DNA from: CAYNLY01 sp964398225
GTDB lineage: Bacteria; Pseudomonadota; Zetaproteobacteria; Mariprofundales; Mariprofundaceae
Reading direction: 5' to 3'
DNA: 7,948 bases
NCBI GenBank assembly: GCA_964398225.1
Contig: CAYNLY010000059.1
Span: forward strand, 1-7,948
Shown: piece by piece, positions 1 to 7,748 of the stretch
Layout: every line of letters starts with the position of its first letter
How positions within the stretch are numbered: position 1 is the first letter of the stretch
Made by a program: the position numbers and the translations under genes
Notes under the pieces: model-generated
Told to the model about the DNA's origin: nothing
Database searches by the model: none
Seen by the model: the letters and a program-made list of their open reading frames with translations, nothing else

Positions 1-769
<769 letters not shown>

Positions 770-800
770 GGTTACGACCTCTCTTCCTGGTTCAAATCTT

Positions 801-1658
801 TCAAGACGCCGCCTCGGCGCCGGCGCTGATCTCGGCGATCTCGCGGGTAATCGCGGCCTGGCGCGCCTTGTTGTAGCTGATGCGCAGATCCCGGACGATG
901 CCGTTGGCGTTGTCCGTCGCGTTCTTCATCGCGATCATCCGCGCCGAATGCTCGCAGGCCTTGTTCTCGATCACCGCATGGTAGACCAGCGATTCGACGT
1001 AGCGCCGGAGCAGGCCATCGAGCACGTCCTTCGCCTCGGGTTCGTAGATGTAGTCCCAGTATCCGGGATGCGTCGGCTCGGTCACCTCGGGGCAGGGAAG
1101 CAGGCGCACCGTCTTCGGAATCTGGGTCATCGTGTTCACGAACTCGGAATAGATCAGGTAGACCTCGTCCACCTGACCTTCAAGAAAGCGCTCCATCGCC
1201 ACCTTGGCCACGCCGACGATGTCGGTGAGCTCCAGCGCATCCGGCACGTTTTCCTCGGCCGCGACCAGGTCATCGACGATCTTGCGCATGAACAGCCCCG
1301 CACGGCGGCCGATCGTGTAGGCCTCGACGGGCTTTCCGCTCTCCTTGACGAGCTTCAGCGCCGCCTTCTGCGCGTTGACGTTCAGGCTGCCGCACAGGCC
1401 CTTGTCCGTGTTGACCAGAATCACGCCGATCCGGCGCACCTCGTCGCGCGGAGTCACGAACGGGTGCCTATACTCCGGATGCGCCTGCATCAGGTTGCCG
1501 ATCACACGGAGGATGCCTTCGGCGTAGGCACGGCCGGCCAGCACGCGGTCCTGGGCCTTGCGCATCTTGCTGGCCGCAACGAGCTCCATCGCCTTCGTGA
1601 TCTTGGCCGTGTTCTGAATGGCCTTGATCTGGCCTCGGATCTCCTTTGCCGTTGCCAC
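801..1658 (-). CDS. atpG: ATP synthase F1 subunit gamma (central stalk)
   Basis: Rotor shaft of F1. Its two long terminal helices turn inside the alpha3-beta3 ring and couple proton flow to catalysis. The protein has 285 residues, against 287 in E. coli. The start is GTG at 1658: the following residues ATAKEIRGQIKAIQNTAKIT align at once with the family N-terminus, and no upstream start fits. The gap from the atpA stop is 15 nt and holds a G-run (GGGGG), a weak Shine-Dalgarno. Conserved segments are KAMELVAASKMRKAQ (residues 22-36), NTDKGLCGSLN (83-93) and the C-terminal helix NATDNANGIVRDLRISYNKA (245-264). A short Ala-rich tail ends the protein. The start codon and poor ribosome site may depend on coupling to atpA translation; that is inference. 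Confidence 0.97.
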   Translation of the reverse strand: MATAKEIRGQIKAIQNTAKITKAMELVAASKMRKAQDRVLAGRAYAEGILRVIGNLMQAHPEYRHPFVTPRDEVRRIGVILVNTDKGLCGSLNVNAQKAALKLVKESGKPVEAYTIGRRAGLFMRKIVDDLVAAEENVPDALELTDIVGVAKVAMERFLEGQVDEVYLIYSEFVNTMTQIPKTVRLLPCPEVTEPTHPGYWDYIYEPEAKDVLDGLLRRYVESLVYHAVIENKACEHSARMIAMKNATDNANGIVRDLRISYNKARQAAITREIAEISAGAEAAS

Positions 1659-1673
1659 GCCCGAACCCCCGTC

Positions 1674-3215
<1,542 letters not shown>

Positions 3216-3282
3216 GGTCGTCATCCTCTGCCTTTCGTCCGCACCTCAGGACAAGCCTTCGGCGCGGCTCGGTTTGTTTCCC

Positions 3283-3801
3283 TCAACCTGCGATCGCCTG
3301 CCGCATCGCCTCGAGCTTCCGGCGCAGCGAACAGTCGATCAGCCGATCGCCCACGCGCACGACGAAGCCTCCGAGCAGTTCGGGGTCGCGGCGCAGCTTC
3401 AGCTTCACCTTCTTGCCCAGCCGACGCTGAAGCGCCTCGGCAAGCCGCTTCTGCGCGGCCTCGTCGAGATCGGTTGCGCTCTCGACCTCGGCCACGAGCT
3501 CCTCGCGCGCCTCGCGCAGCATTTCCTCGACGAGCGCGTGGATCTCCGGAAGCAGCTGCGCCTTGCCGCGCTGACACAGAAGCCGCACGAGGTTCTTCAG
3601 CTCCTTGTTCGGCTTTGCGGCCTCGATCAGGACCGCCGCCTTCTTCTCCGCGGGCACGGCCGGAGACTCGAGCACGGCGCGAACCTCGGGGAGCGCGGCC
3701 ACCTTCGCGAGCTTCGCAAGCCCGGATTCGAGCTTCGCGCCTTCGTCGATCAGCTCGACGATCGCACGCGCATAGCGCCGGGAGATGAACTGCGTGCTCA
3801 T
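3283..3801 (-). CDS. atpH: ATP synthase subunit delta (OSCP-type stator link)
   Basis: Peripheral stalk protein joining the top of the F1 head to the b dimer so that the head does not spin with the rotor. It has 172 residues (E. coli 177). The N-terminal helical domain starts MSTQFISRRYARAIVELIDE, with the RYA-A motif of the family. The C-terminal signature GGFVVRVGDRLIDCSLRRKL is at residues 144-163. A charged, Ala/Glu-rich middle is normal for this fast-evolving subunit. The ATG at 3801 shares its A with the TGA stop of atpF (TGATG), so translation is probably coupled and delta is made together with b. A GAGGAG inside the end of atpF can serve as ribosome site. Family assignment rests on the C-terminal motif, the length and the operon position. 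Confidence 0.96.
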   Translation of the reverse strand: MSTQFISRRYARAIVELIDEGAKLESGLAKLAKVAALPEVRAVLESPAVPAEKKAAVLIEAAKPNKELKNLVRLLCQRGKAQLLPEIHALVEEMLREAREELVAEVESATDLDEAAQKRLAEALQRRLGKKVKLKLRRDPELLGGFVVRVGDRLIDCSLRRKLEAMRQAIAG

Positions 3802-4280
3802 CAGCCGCCCAGCTCCTCGGCAACGATGCGGTCGATCAGCTGCGTGTGCCGCTTCGCATCGAGCTCGGCCTCGACGATCTTCTCAGCCGCCATCAGCGCG
3901 ATCGAGGCAACCTCCTCGCGCAGCGCCTGACGGGCCTTCTCGACCTCGGCGTTCACTTCCTCGCGCGCGGCATCCAGGATCTGCTCGGCCTCGACCCGGG
4001 CCTTCGTCACCGCCTCTTCCTGGATTTCGGCGGCGCGCTTTTCGGCTGCGGCGACGATTTCATGCGCCTTGGCCCGGGCTTCCTCGAGCTGGCGCTCGAC
4101 CTCGGCCCTGGCCTTCTCGCGCTCCTCAACGCCCGCCTGCGCCGCGGCCAGACCTTCCTCGATCCGGCGCGTCCGCGCCTCCATCAGGCTGTTCAGCGGC
4201 CCGTAGAGAAGCTTCCACAGCACCGTCACCATCAGAAGGAAGATGACGATCTGGGCGATGAATGTCAGGTCAATACTCAT
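3801..4280 (-). CDS. atpF: ATP synthase Fo subunit b (peripheral stalk)
   Basis: Forms the dimeric stator stalk running from the membrane to delta at the top of F1. It has 159 residues (E. coli 156). One membrane helix lies at the N-terminus, about residues 5-27 (FIAQIVIFLLMVTVLWKLL). It is followed by the usual short positively charged segment EARTRRIEEGL and then a continuous Ala/Glu/Arg-rich helix to near the end, typical of the right-handed b coiled coil. The ATG at 4280 is preceded by AGAGGGGATAGCC, which contains a good Shine-Dalgarno sequence. There is no second b or b' gene in the window, so a b homodimer is expected. The stop overlaps the atpH start by one base. The sequence is not conserved enough for residue-level claims; topology and position make the call secure. 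Confidence 0.96.
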   Translation of the reverse strand: MSIDLTFIAQIVIFLLMVTVLWKLLYGPLNSLMEARTRRIEEGLAAAQAGVEEREKARAEVERQLEEARAKAHEIVAAAEKRAAEIQEEAVTKARVEAEQILDAAREEVNAEVEKARQALREEVASIALMAAEKIVEAELDAKRHTQLIDRIVAEELGG

Positions 4281-4325
4281 GGCTATCCCCTCTTGCGGCG
4301 CCGCGCGCCCGAATCAGGCCACCCG

Positions 4326-4580
4326 TCAGCCGAGGAACGGATTGGCAAACAGGAACCACAGCGCAAACGCCATGATGATGAACGGGAAGGACTCCATCAG
4401 GCCCGCAAAGATGAACATGTTGAACATCAGCTGCGGGCGCATCTCGGGCTGGCGTGCGATTCCCTCGAGCGTCTTCGAGCAGATCAGGCCCCAGCCGATG
4501 GCCGAACCCAGACCCGCCGCTGCGAGAATCACGCCCACCGAGATGGCGGTTGCTGCGGTAATGATCGTCGTTGCATCCAT
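4326..4580 (-). CDS. atpE: ATP synthase Fo subunit c (proteolipid ring)
   Basis: Hairpin subunit that forms the rotating c ring and carries one proton per step. It has 84 residues. The first helix carries the Gly-rich stretch GLGSAIGWGL (residues 23-32). The polar loop has the conserved ARQPE (42-46). The second helix has the ion-carrying carboxylate at E63 in AGLMESFPF. The acid is Glu, where E. coli has Asp. Of the ligands known from sodium-binding rings (Ilyobacter type: Gln in helix 1; Glu-Ser-Thr and Tyr in helix 2), only Glu-Ser is present. Trp30 sits at the Gln position, Phe65 at the Thr position, and no Tyr follows. Proton rather than sodium coupling is therefore the better reading, by inference. 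ATG at 4580 has a strong upstream ribosome site. Confidence 0.98.
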   Translation of the reverse strand: MDATTIITAATAISVGVILAAAGLGSAIGWGLICSKTLEGIARQPEMRPQLMFNMFIFAGLMESFPFIIMAFALWFLFANPFLG

Positions 4581-4582
4581 GG

Positions 4583-4603
4583 TTTACTCTCCTGTTCTCC
4601 TTT
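4583..4603 (-). promoter_or_regulatory. Tandem Shine-Dalgarno sequences before atpE
   Basis: The 28-nt gap between atpB and atpE is purine-rich and contains two AGGAG cores, at 4601-4597 and 4593-4589. The second is eight bases from the ATG, a near-ideal distance; the first is sixteen away. The A-rich tail GTAAACC leaves the start unstructured. Subunit c is needed in many copies per complex, and in E. coli the atpE leader is known to be an unusually strong initiation region. This arrangement fits that need; strength here is inferred. Confidence 0.6.
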
Positions 4604-4608
4604 GATGA

Positions 4609-5475
4609 TCAATGTTCGGCCGGCTGGTGCGCAATCGACAGATACACCACCGACAGAATCATGAAAATGAAGGCCTGAAGCAGACCGATGAACATGTGAA
4701 ACAGCGACCAGCCCAGGCCCACGAGGATGCCCACACCCTCCGAAACCACGCCGCCGAAGCTGGCAAGGTCGGCCATGCTGTTCACCAGAAGCAGCGTGGC
4801 GATCAGCAGGAAGATCACCTCGCCGGCGAACATGTTGCCGAACAGTCGGAAGGAAAGCGACAGCGGCTTGGCCAGCTCCTCGATGAGCTTCAGCAGCAGA
4901 TTGAGCGGGATCAGGGCCACCCCGATCAGCTTCACGACCGGATTCTTGGCCTCCATCAGCAGCGCCGCGAAGGGCTGGAACAGCAGCTCCTTGACGAAAT
5001 GCGCGGGCTTCAGCTTGAACTCGTAGTAGAGCACGAGCACGAACACCGACACCGCCATTGCGGCCGGAAGGTTCAGATCGTTCGTCGGCACCTGGCGGAA
5101 CGCGTGCAGCCCGAACAGCCCGGCGATGTGGTGCATCAGGTACGCCGGCAGCACGTCCAGCGTATTGCACAGGAAGATGAACACGAAAATCGTCAGCGCC
5201 AGCGGCGCGATCAGCGGATTGTGGACCGGGAAGTTGTCCTTGACCGTCTGGTTGATGAACTCGATCAGCATTTCCATGAAGTTCTGCACGCCCCGGGGCG
5301 CGCCCTCGACGAGGCGGCCGCGCAGCCAGGCGGCAAAGCCGATCAGGCCCAGCGCGATCAGCACGGTCAGGAGCACCGTGTCCAGATGGATCTGCATGAA
5401 CGGATTCGACGGATCGAACGAATACGACCAGTACTGCAGGTGCTCCGCAATGCCGCCGCTTTCGTGTGCAGCCAC
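4609..5475 (-). CDS. atpB: ATP synthase Fo subunit a (proton channel)
   Basis: Membrane stator subunit that gives protons their two half-channels to the c ring. I use GTG at 5475 (288 residues): AGGAGG at 5486-5481 is five bases before it, whereas the TTG at 5478 would be only two bases away. Family marks are seen along the length (numbered from the TTG): APLALTIFVFIFLCNTLDVLP (about 91-111), the motif LSFRLFGNMFAGE with the essential Arg at 211 and Glu at 220, and FHMFIGLLQAFIFMILSVVYLS near the end with conserved Gln 268. At least five hydrophobic segments are visible. It lies between atpI and atpE as usual, with gaps of 9 nt (from the GTG) and 28 nt. Assignment is certain; only the start codon is in doubt. 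Confidence 0.97.
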   Translation of the reverse strand: MAAHESGGIAEHLQYWSYSFDPSNPFMQIHLDTVLLTVLIALGLIGFAAWLRGRLVEGAPRGVQNFMEMLIEFINQTVKDNFPVHNPLIAPLALTIFVFIFLCNTLDVLPAYLMHHIAGLFGLHAFRQVPTNDLNLPAAMAVSVFVLVLYYEFKLKPAHFVKELLFQPFAALLMEAKNPVVKLIGVALIPLNLLLKLIEELAKPLSLSFRLFGNMFAGEVIFLLIATLLLVNSMADLASFGGVVSEGVGILVGLGWSLFHMFIGLLQAFIFMILSVVYLSIAHQPAEH

Positions 5476-5484
5476 CAAGGCCTC

Positions 5485-5883
5485 CTATCTGCGATCGAGT
5501 CTCAGGCGAAGCAGCGCCATCAGATACAGAGCCGCCATCGCCACAAACATGCCCGCCGCGACAAACAGCAGGTGCAGCCCGGCCAGCGCCCCGATCGCCA
5601 GCGCCGCAATCATGGCGGCAAACCGCAGCGCGGCGCCCTGCAGGAGCGACCGCCTTCCGGCGCGCGCATCGCGCCCGGCGGCGGCCTCGATGCGCCGGGC
5701 AAGCCAGAAGGCGTTGATCACCATCAGCCCGACCCCGAACAGATACGACCACGCGTGGATGAGCGGCAGCCATATCAGCATCGGGACGAGCCCGGCCAGC
5801 CCTGCACCGATCTGGGCCGCAATCAACGGCCGGATCGCCCCGGCCGCGAGACCCGTTGCGGGATTCCTGCCCTGCTCAGTCAC
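5485..5883 (-). CDS. atpI: ATP synthase protein I (AtpI, accessory membrane protein)
   Basis: First gene of the operon. AtpI proteins are small four-helix inner-membrane proteins reported to assist c-ring assembly or stability; they are not part of the finished enzyme. From GTG at 5883 the product has 132 residues (E. coli 126), with hydrophobic segments at about 19-40, 45-63, 84-103 and 104-125 and an Arg-rich loop between the second and third. The pattern, including a Gly-rich second helix ending in WLARR, fits the family, though sequence conservation in AtpI is low. The frame stays open upstream to a TTG at 5967. Those extra 28 codons cover a hairpin and a promoter-like sequence and look non-coding, so I exclude them. 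No good Shine-Dalgarno precedes the GTG, so the start is uncertain. AGGAGG for atpB overlaps the end of this gene. Confidence 0.85.
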   Translation of the reverse strand: MTEQGRNPATGLAAGAIRPLIAAQIGAGLAGLVPMLIWLPLIHAWSYLFGVGLMVINAFWLARRIEAAAGRDARAGRRSLLQGAALRFAAMIAALAIGALAGLHLLFVAAGMFVAMAALYLMALLRLRLDRR

Positions 5884-5909
5884 GCCGCTATGCCGTGACA
5901 GGCCGTAGG

Positions 5910-5941
5910 AAAATCCCCCCTCGTTGCGAGCGGGGCGATTT
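5910..5941 (-). terminator. Intrinsic terminator-like hairpin after the ahcY unit
   Basis: On the minus strand the arms are AAATC-G-CCCC-G-CTCG and CGAG-GGGG-G-ATTT around a CAA loop. That gives 13 base pairs with two bulged G's on the upstream side. The downstream arm runs into ATTTT. The stem is strong, but the T-run is short (four), and three of its bases pair with the opening AAA, as in bidirectional terminators. It lies 42 nt after the stop of the small calcium-loop gene and before atpI, where the end of the ahcY transcript would be expected. Termination efficiency cannot be judged from sequence. Confidence 0.5.
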
Positions 5942-5967
5942 CTACCATCATCGGCCTTCCGATTCAA
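5939..5967 (-). promoter_or_regulatory. Candidate sigma70-type promoter for the atp operon
   Basis: TTGAAT (5967-5962) and TAGAAA (5944-5939) are separated by exactly 17 nt, and each matches the consensus hexamer at four of six positions. Transcription would begin near 5932, leaving a leader of about 50 nt before the atpI GTG. The -10 overlaps the outer arm of the terminator-like hairpin. A transcript starting near 5932 would lack most of the upstream arm and could not form the full terminator, so both elements can coexist. It is the best candidate I found in the roughly 100 nt between the two gene blocks; matches of this quality also occur by chance. Confidence 0.4.
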
Positions 5968-5982
5968 GCACGGATTGCGGGG

Positions 5983-6237
5983 TTATTCATAGACCGCGCG
6001 AAGCCCCTCGAGGAACCGGTCCCCTCGGGTCTTCTCCCCCTCGATGCGGGTGTAGGGATCGCCGCCGAGCGCCTGCACCGCGGCATAGGCGTAGGCCCGT
6101 TTCTCGGCTTCGGAAAACTGGGCCCAGTCGGAGGCGTCCACGATGCCGTCGCCGGTGCGGTCGAAGCGCGCATCGACGTTCAGTCCGCCCGCCCCGGCCA
6201 GCAGCAGCGCGGCGGCGATCAGCCCGCCCCGGCGCAT
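5983..6237 (-). CDS. Small predicted exported protein with one EF-hand/dockerin-like calcium loop
   Basis: 84 residues; I do not recognise a named family. The N-terminus MRRGGLIAAALLLAGAGG has two Arg, a hydrophobic core and small residues, as in a Sec signal peptide. Cleavage after AGA (residue 16) or VDA (23) is plausible. There is no lipobox Cys. Just after it comes DRTGDGIVDASD (residues 26-37), which fills the EF-hand loop positions: D1, T3, D5, G6, V8, D9 and D12. The following WAQFSEAEKRAYAYAAVQAL could be the exiting helix. The last 25 residues are charged with no motif. The loop also resembles one half of a dockerin repeat. The ATG shares its A with the ahcY stop (TGATG), so it is probably co-translated with ahcY. 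Codon use is strongly GC3, like its neighbours. Calcium binding and periplasmic location are inferred; no functional link to SAH metabolism or ATP synthase is shown. Confidence 0.75.
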   Translation of the reverse strand: MRRGGLIAAALLLAGAGGLNVDARFDRTGDGIVDASDWAQFSEAEKRAYAYAAVQALGGDPYTRIEGEKTRGDRFLEGLRAVYE

Positions 6238-7649
6238 CAGTAGCGGTAGTGGTCCGGCTTGTAGGGCCCGTCGACCGGCACGCCGATGTAGGCCGCCTGC
6301 TTCTCAGTGAGCCGCGTCAGCTTCGCGCCGATCTTGTCCAGATGCAGCCGCGCGACCTCCTCGTCGAGCTTCTTGGGCAGCATGTAGACCCGGTTCTCGT
6401 ACTTCTCGCCGTGGCAGAACAGCTCAATCTGCGCGAGCACCTGGTTCGTGAACGAGTTCGACATCACGAAACTCGGATGCCCGGTCGCGCAGCCCAGGTT
6501 CACGAGCCGCCCTTCCGCAAGCAGCGTGATGCGCTTTCCGTCCGGGAACACGATCTGGTCCACCTGCGGCTTGACGTTCTCCCAGCGGTACTGACGGAGG
6601 CTGGCCACGTCGATCTCGTCGTCGAAGTGCCCGATGTTGCAGACGATCGCCTGATCCTTCATCGCCTGCATGTGCTCGTGCGTGATCACATGGTAGTTGC
6701 CGGTCGCGGTCACGAAGATGTCGGCCACGGGCGCAGCCTCCTCCATCGTCACCACGCGGTAGCCCTCCATCGCGGCCTGCAGCGCGCAGATCGGATCGAT
6801 CTCGGTGACCCAGACCGTCGCGCCCATGCCGCGGAAGGCCTGCGCGCAGCCCTTGCCCACGTCGCCGTAGCCGAGCACGACGCAGATCTTGCCGGCGATC
6901 ATCACGTCGGTGGCGCGCTTGATGCCGTCGATCAGCGATTCGCGGCAGCCGTAGAGGTTGTCGAACTTGGACTTCGTCACCGAGTCGTTGACGTTGATCG
7001 CCGGGAACGGAAGCTCGCCCCGCTCCTGCATCTGATACAGGCGGTGCACGCCGGTCGTCGTCTCCTCGGTCACGCCGCGGATGCTGTCGCGGATGCGGGT
7101 ATACCAGCCGGGCCGCTCGCTCAGGCGGCGGCGGATGGCGGCAAACAGCGCCTCCTCCTCCTTCGACTGCGGATTCTCGATCACGGACGGATCCTTCTCG
7201 GCCTTCGCGCCGAGCGTGACCAGAAGCGTCGCGTCGCCGCCGTCGTCGAGGATCATGTTCGGCGCGCCGCCGTCCCGCCACTCCATGATCCGGTGCGTAA
7301 ACTCCCAGTATTCCTCGAGCGTCTCGCCCTTGTAGGCGAACACCGGGATGCCGCGGGCCGCGATCGCCGCCGCCGCGTGGTCCTGGGTGGAGAAGATGTT
7401 GCACGAGGCCCAGCGCACCTCGGCGCCGAGCTCCACCAGCGTTTCGATCAGCACCGCGGTCTGGATCGTCATGTGCAGGCTGCCCGCGATGCGCGCGCCG
7501 CGCAAAGGCTGCTCGGCCCGGTACTTCTCGCGCACGGCCATCAGCCCCGGCATCTCGGTCTCGGCGATCGCGATCTCCTTGCGCCCCCATTCGGCCAGCG
7601 AAAGATCGGCCACGACGAAGTCCTGCTTGTTCTGTTCGATTGCGCTCAT
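6237..7649 (-). CDS. ahcY: S-adenosylhomocysteine hydrolase (adenosylhomocysteinase)
   Basis: Cytosolic NAD-dependent enzyme that splits S-adenosylhomocysteine into adenosine and homocysteine, removing the product that inhibits methyltransferases. It has 470 residues, the usual size for the bacterial form with an insert (about residues 148-190, containing KAEKDPSVIENPQSKEEE). Substrate-site residues can be read: D136 in LDDGGDAT, and K226, D230, N231 and C235 in SVTKSKFDNLYGC, with the spacing known for the mammalian enzyme. The NAD-binding loop GYGDVGKG starts at 260. H341 lies in CNIGHFDDEID and H391 in GHPSFVMSNSF. The C-terminus KPDHYRY carries the conserved Lys/Tyr tail that reaches the partner subunit. 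ATG 7649 has GGAGGTG four bases upstream. Expression is probably controlled by the upstream SAH riboswitch. metK precedes it, completing a SAM synthesis and recycling pair. Confidence 0.98.
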   Translation of the reverse strand: MSAIEQNKQDFVVADLSLAEWGRKEIAIAETEMPGLMAVREKYRAEQPLRGARIAGSLHMTIQTAVLIETLVELGAEVRWASCNIFSTQDHAAAAIAARGIPVFAYKGETLEEYWEFTHRIMEWRDGGAPNMILDDGGDATLLVTLGAKAEKDPSVIENPQSKEEEALFAAIRRRLSERPGWYTRIRDSIRGVTEETTTGVHRLYQMQERGELPFPAINVNDSVTKSKFDNLYGCRESLIDGIKRATDVMIAGKICVVLGYGDVGKGCAQAFRGMGATVWVTEIDPICALQAAMEGYRVVTMEEAAPVADIFVTATGNYHVITHEHMQAMKDQAIVCNIGHFDDEIDVASLRQYRWENVKPQVDQIVFPDGKRITLLAEGRLVNLGCATGHPSFVMSNSFTNQVLAQIELFCHGEKYENRVYMLPKKLDEEVARLHLDKIGAKLTRLTEKQAAYIGVPVDGPYKPDHYRY

Positions 7650-7653
7650 GACG

Positions 7654-7680
7654 CACCTCCGTTTATTGCAGCATAAACGG
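7654..7680 (-). promoter_or_regulatory. ahcY Shine-Dalgarno with overlapping 8-bp hairpin (riboswitch expression platform)
   Basis: CCGTTTAT (7680-7673) and ATAAACGG (7666-7659) are perfect complements around the six-base loop GCTGCA. The last two G's of the hairpin (7660, 7659) are the first two of the ribosome site GGAGGTG (7660-7654). C7680 and C7679, their partners, are also the last two bases of the riboswitch pseudoknot strand. The hairpin is not followed by a T-run, so it is not an intrinsic terminator. It most likely limits ribosome access when SAH is absent. Only part of the Shine-Dalgarno is paired, so repression may be partial. Confidence 0.7.
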
Positions 7681-7737
7681 GCGCCGTTGTTTGCATGCCG
7701 AGCCTGACCGGACCTCCCGGTTGCAGCGCCCCTCGGC
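7679..7737 (-). promoter_or_regulatory. S-adenosylhomocysteine (SAH) riboswitch
   Basis: RNA aptamer in the 97-nt gap between metK and ahcY. P1 is GCCGAG (7737-7732) with CTCGGC (7702-7697). The inner hairpin is ACCGG (7721-7717) with CCGGT (7711-7707) around GAGGT. The pseudoknot is GGGCGC (7731-7726) with GCGCCC (7684-7679), six pairs. Conserved sequence blocks of the class are present: GAGG followed by GCGCTGCAA, then CAGGCTCG, then AACGGCGC. The class is known from proteobacteria, sits upstream of ahcY and binds SAH in preference to SAM, raising expression when SAH builds up. Placement, pairing and conserved bases all agree, so the assignment is strong even without a covariance-model search. 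Confidence 0.92.
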
Positions 7738-7748
7738 GAAATTCCGTG

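Noticed and set aside
3216..3282. Possible internal promoter or regulatory RNA in the 67-nt atpH-atpA gap
   Set aside because: I found no -35/-10 pair and only a 4-bp GTCC/GGAC hairpin; not enough to call.
4529..5773. 414-codon minus-strand frame overlapping atpI, atpB and atpE
   Set aside because: It is an alternative frame of the same strand as three certain genes; Arg/Ala/Gly-rich with no motif.
4612..5898. Open frame of about 430 codons on the plus strand, antisense to atpB and atpI
   Set aside because: Gln/His/Arg-rich translation typical of the complement of hydrophobic membrane-protein codons; no independent support.
5856..7676. Open frame of about 600 codons on the plus strand, antisense to ahcY and the small calcium-loop gene
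   Set aside because: Same GC-driven shadow effect. It reads through the terminator hairpin, and its product has no recognisable fold or motif.
7659..7680. Perfect hairpin before ahcY as an intrinsic terminator
   Set aside because: No T-run follows; it is followed at once by the Shine-Dalgarno and start codon, so a translational role fits better.
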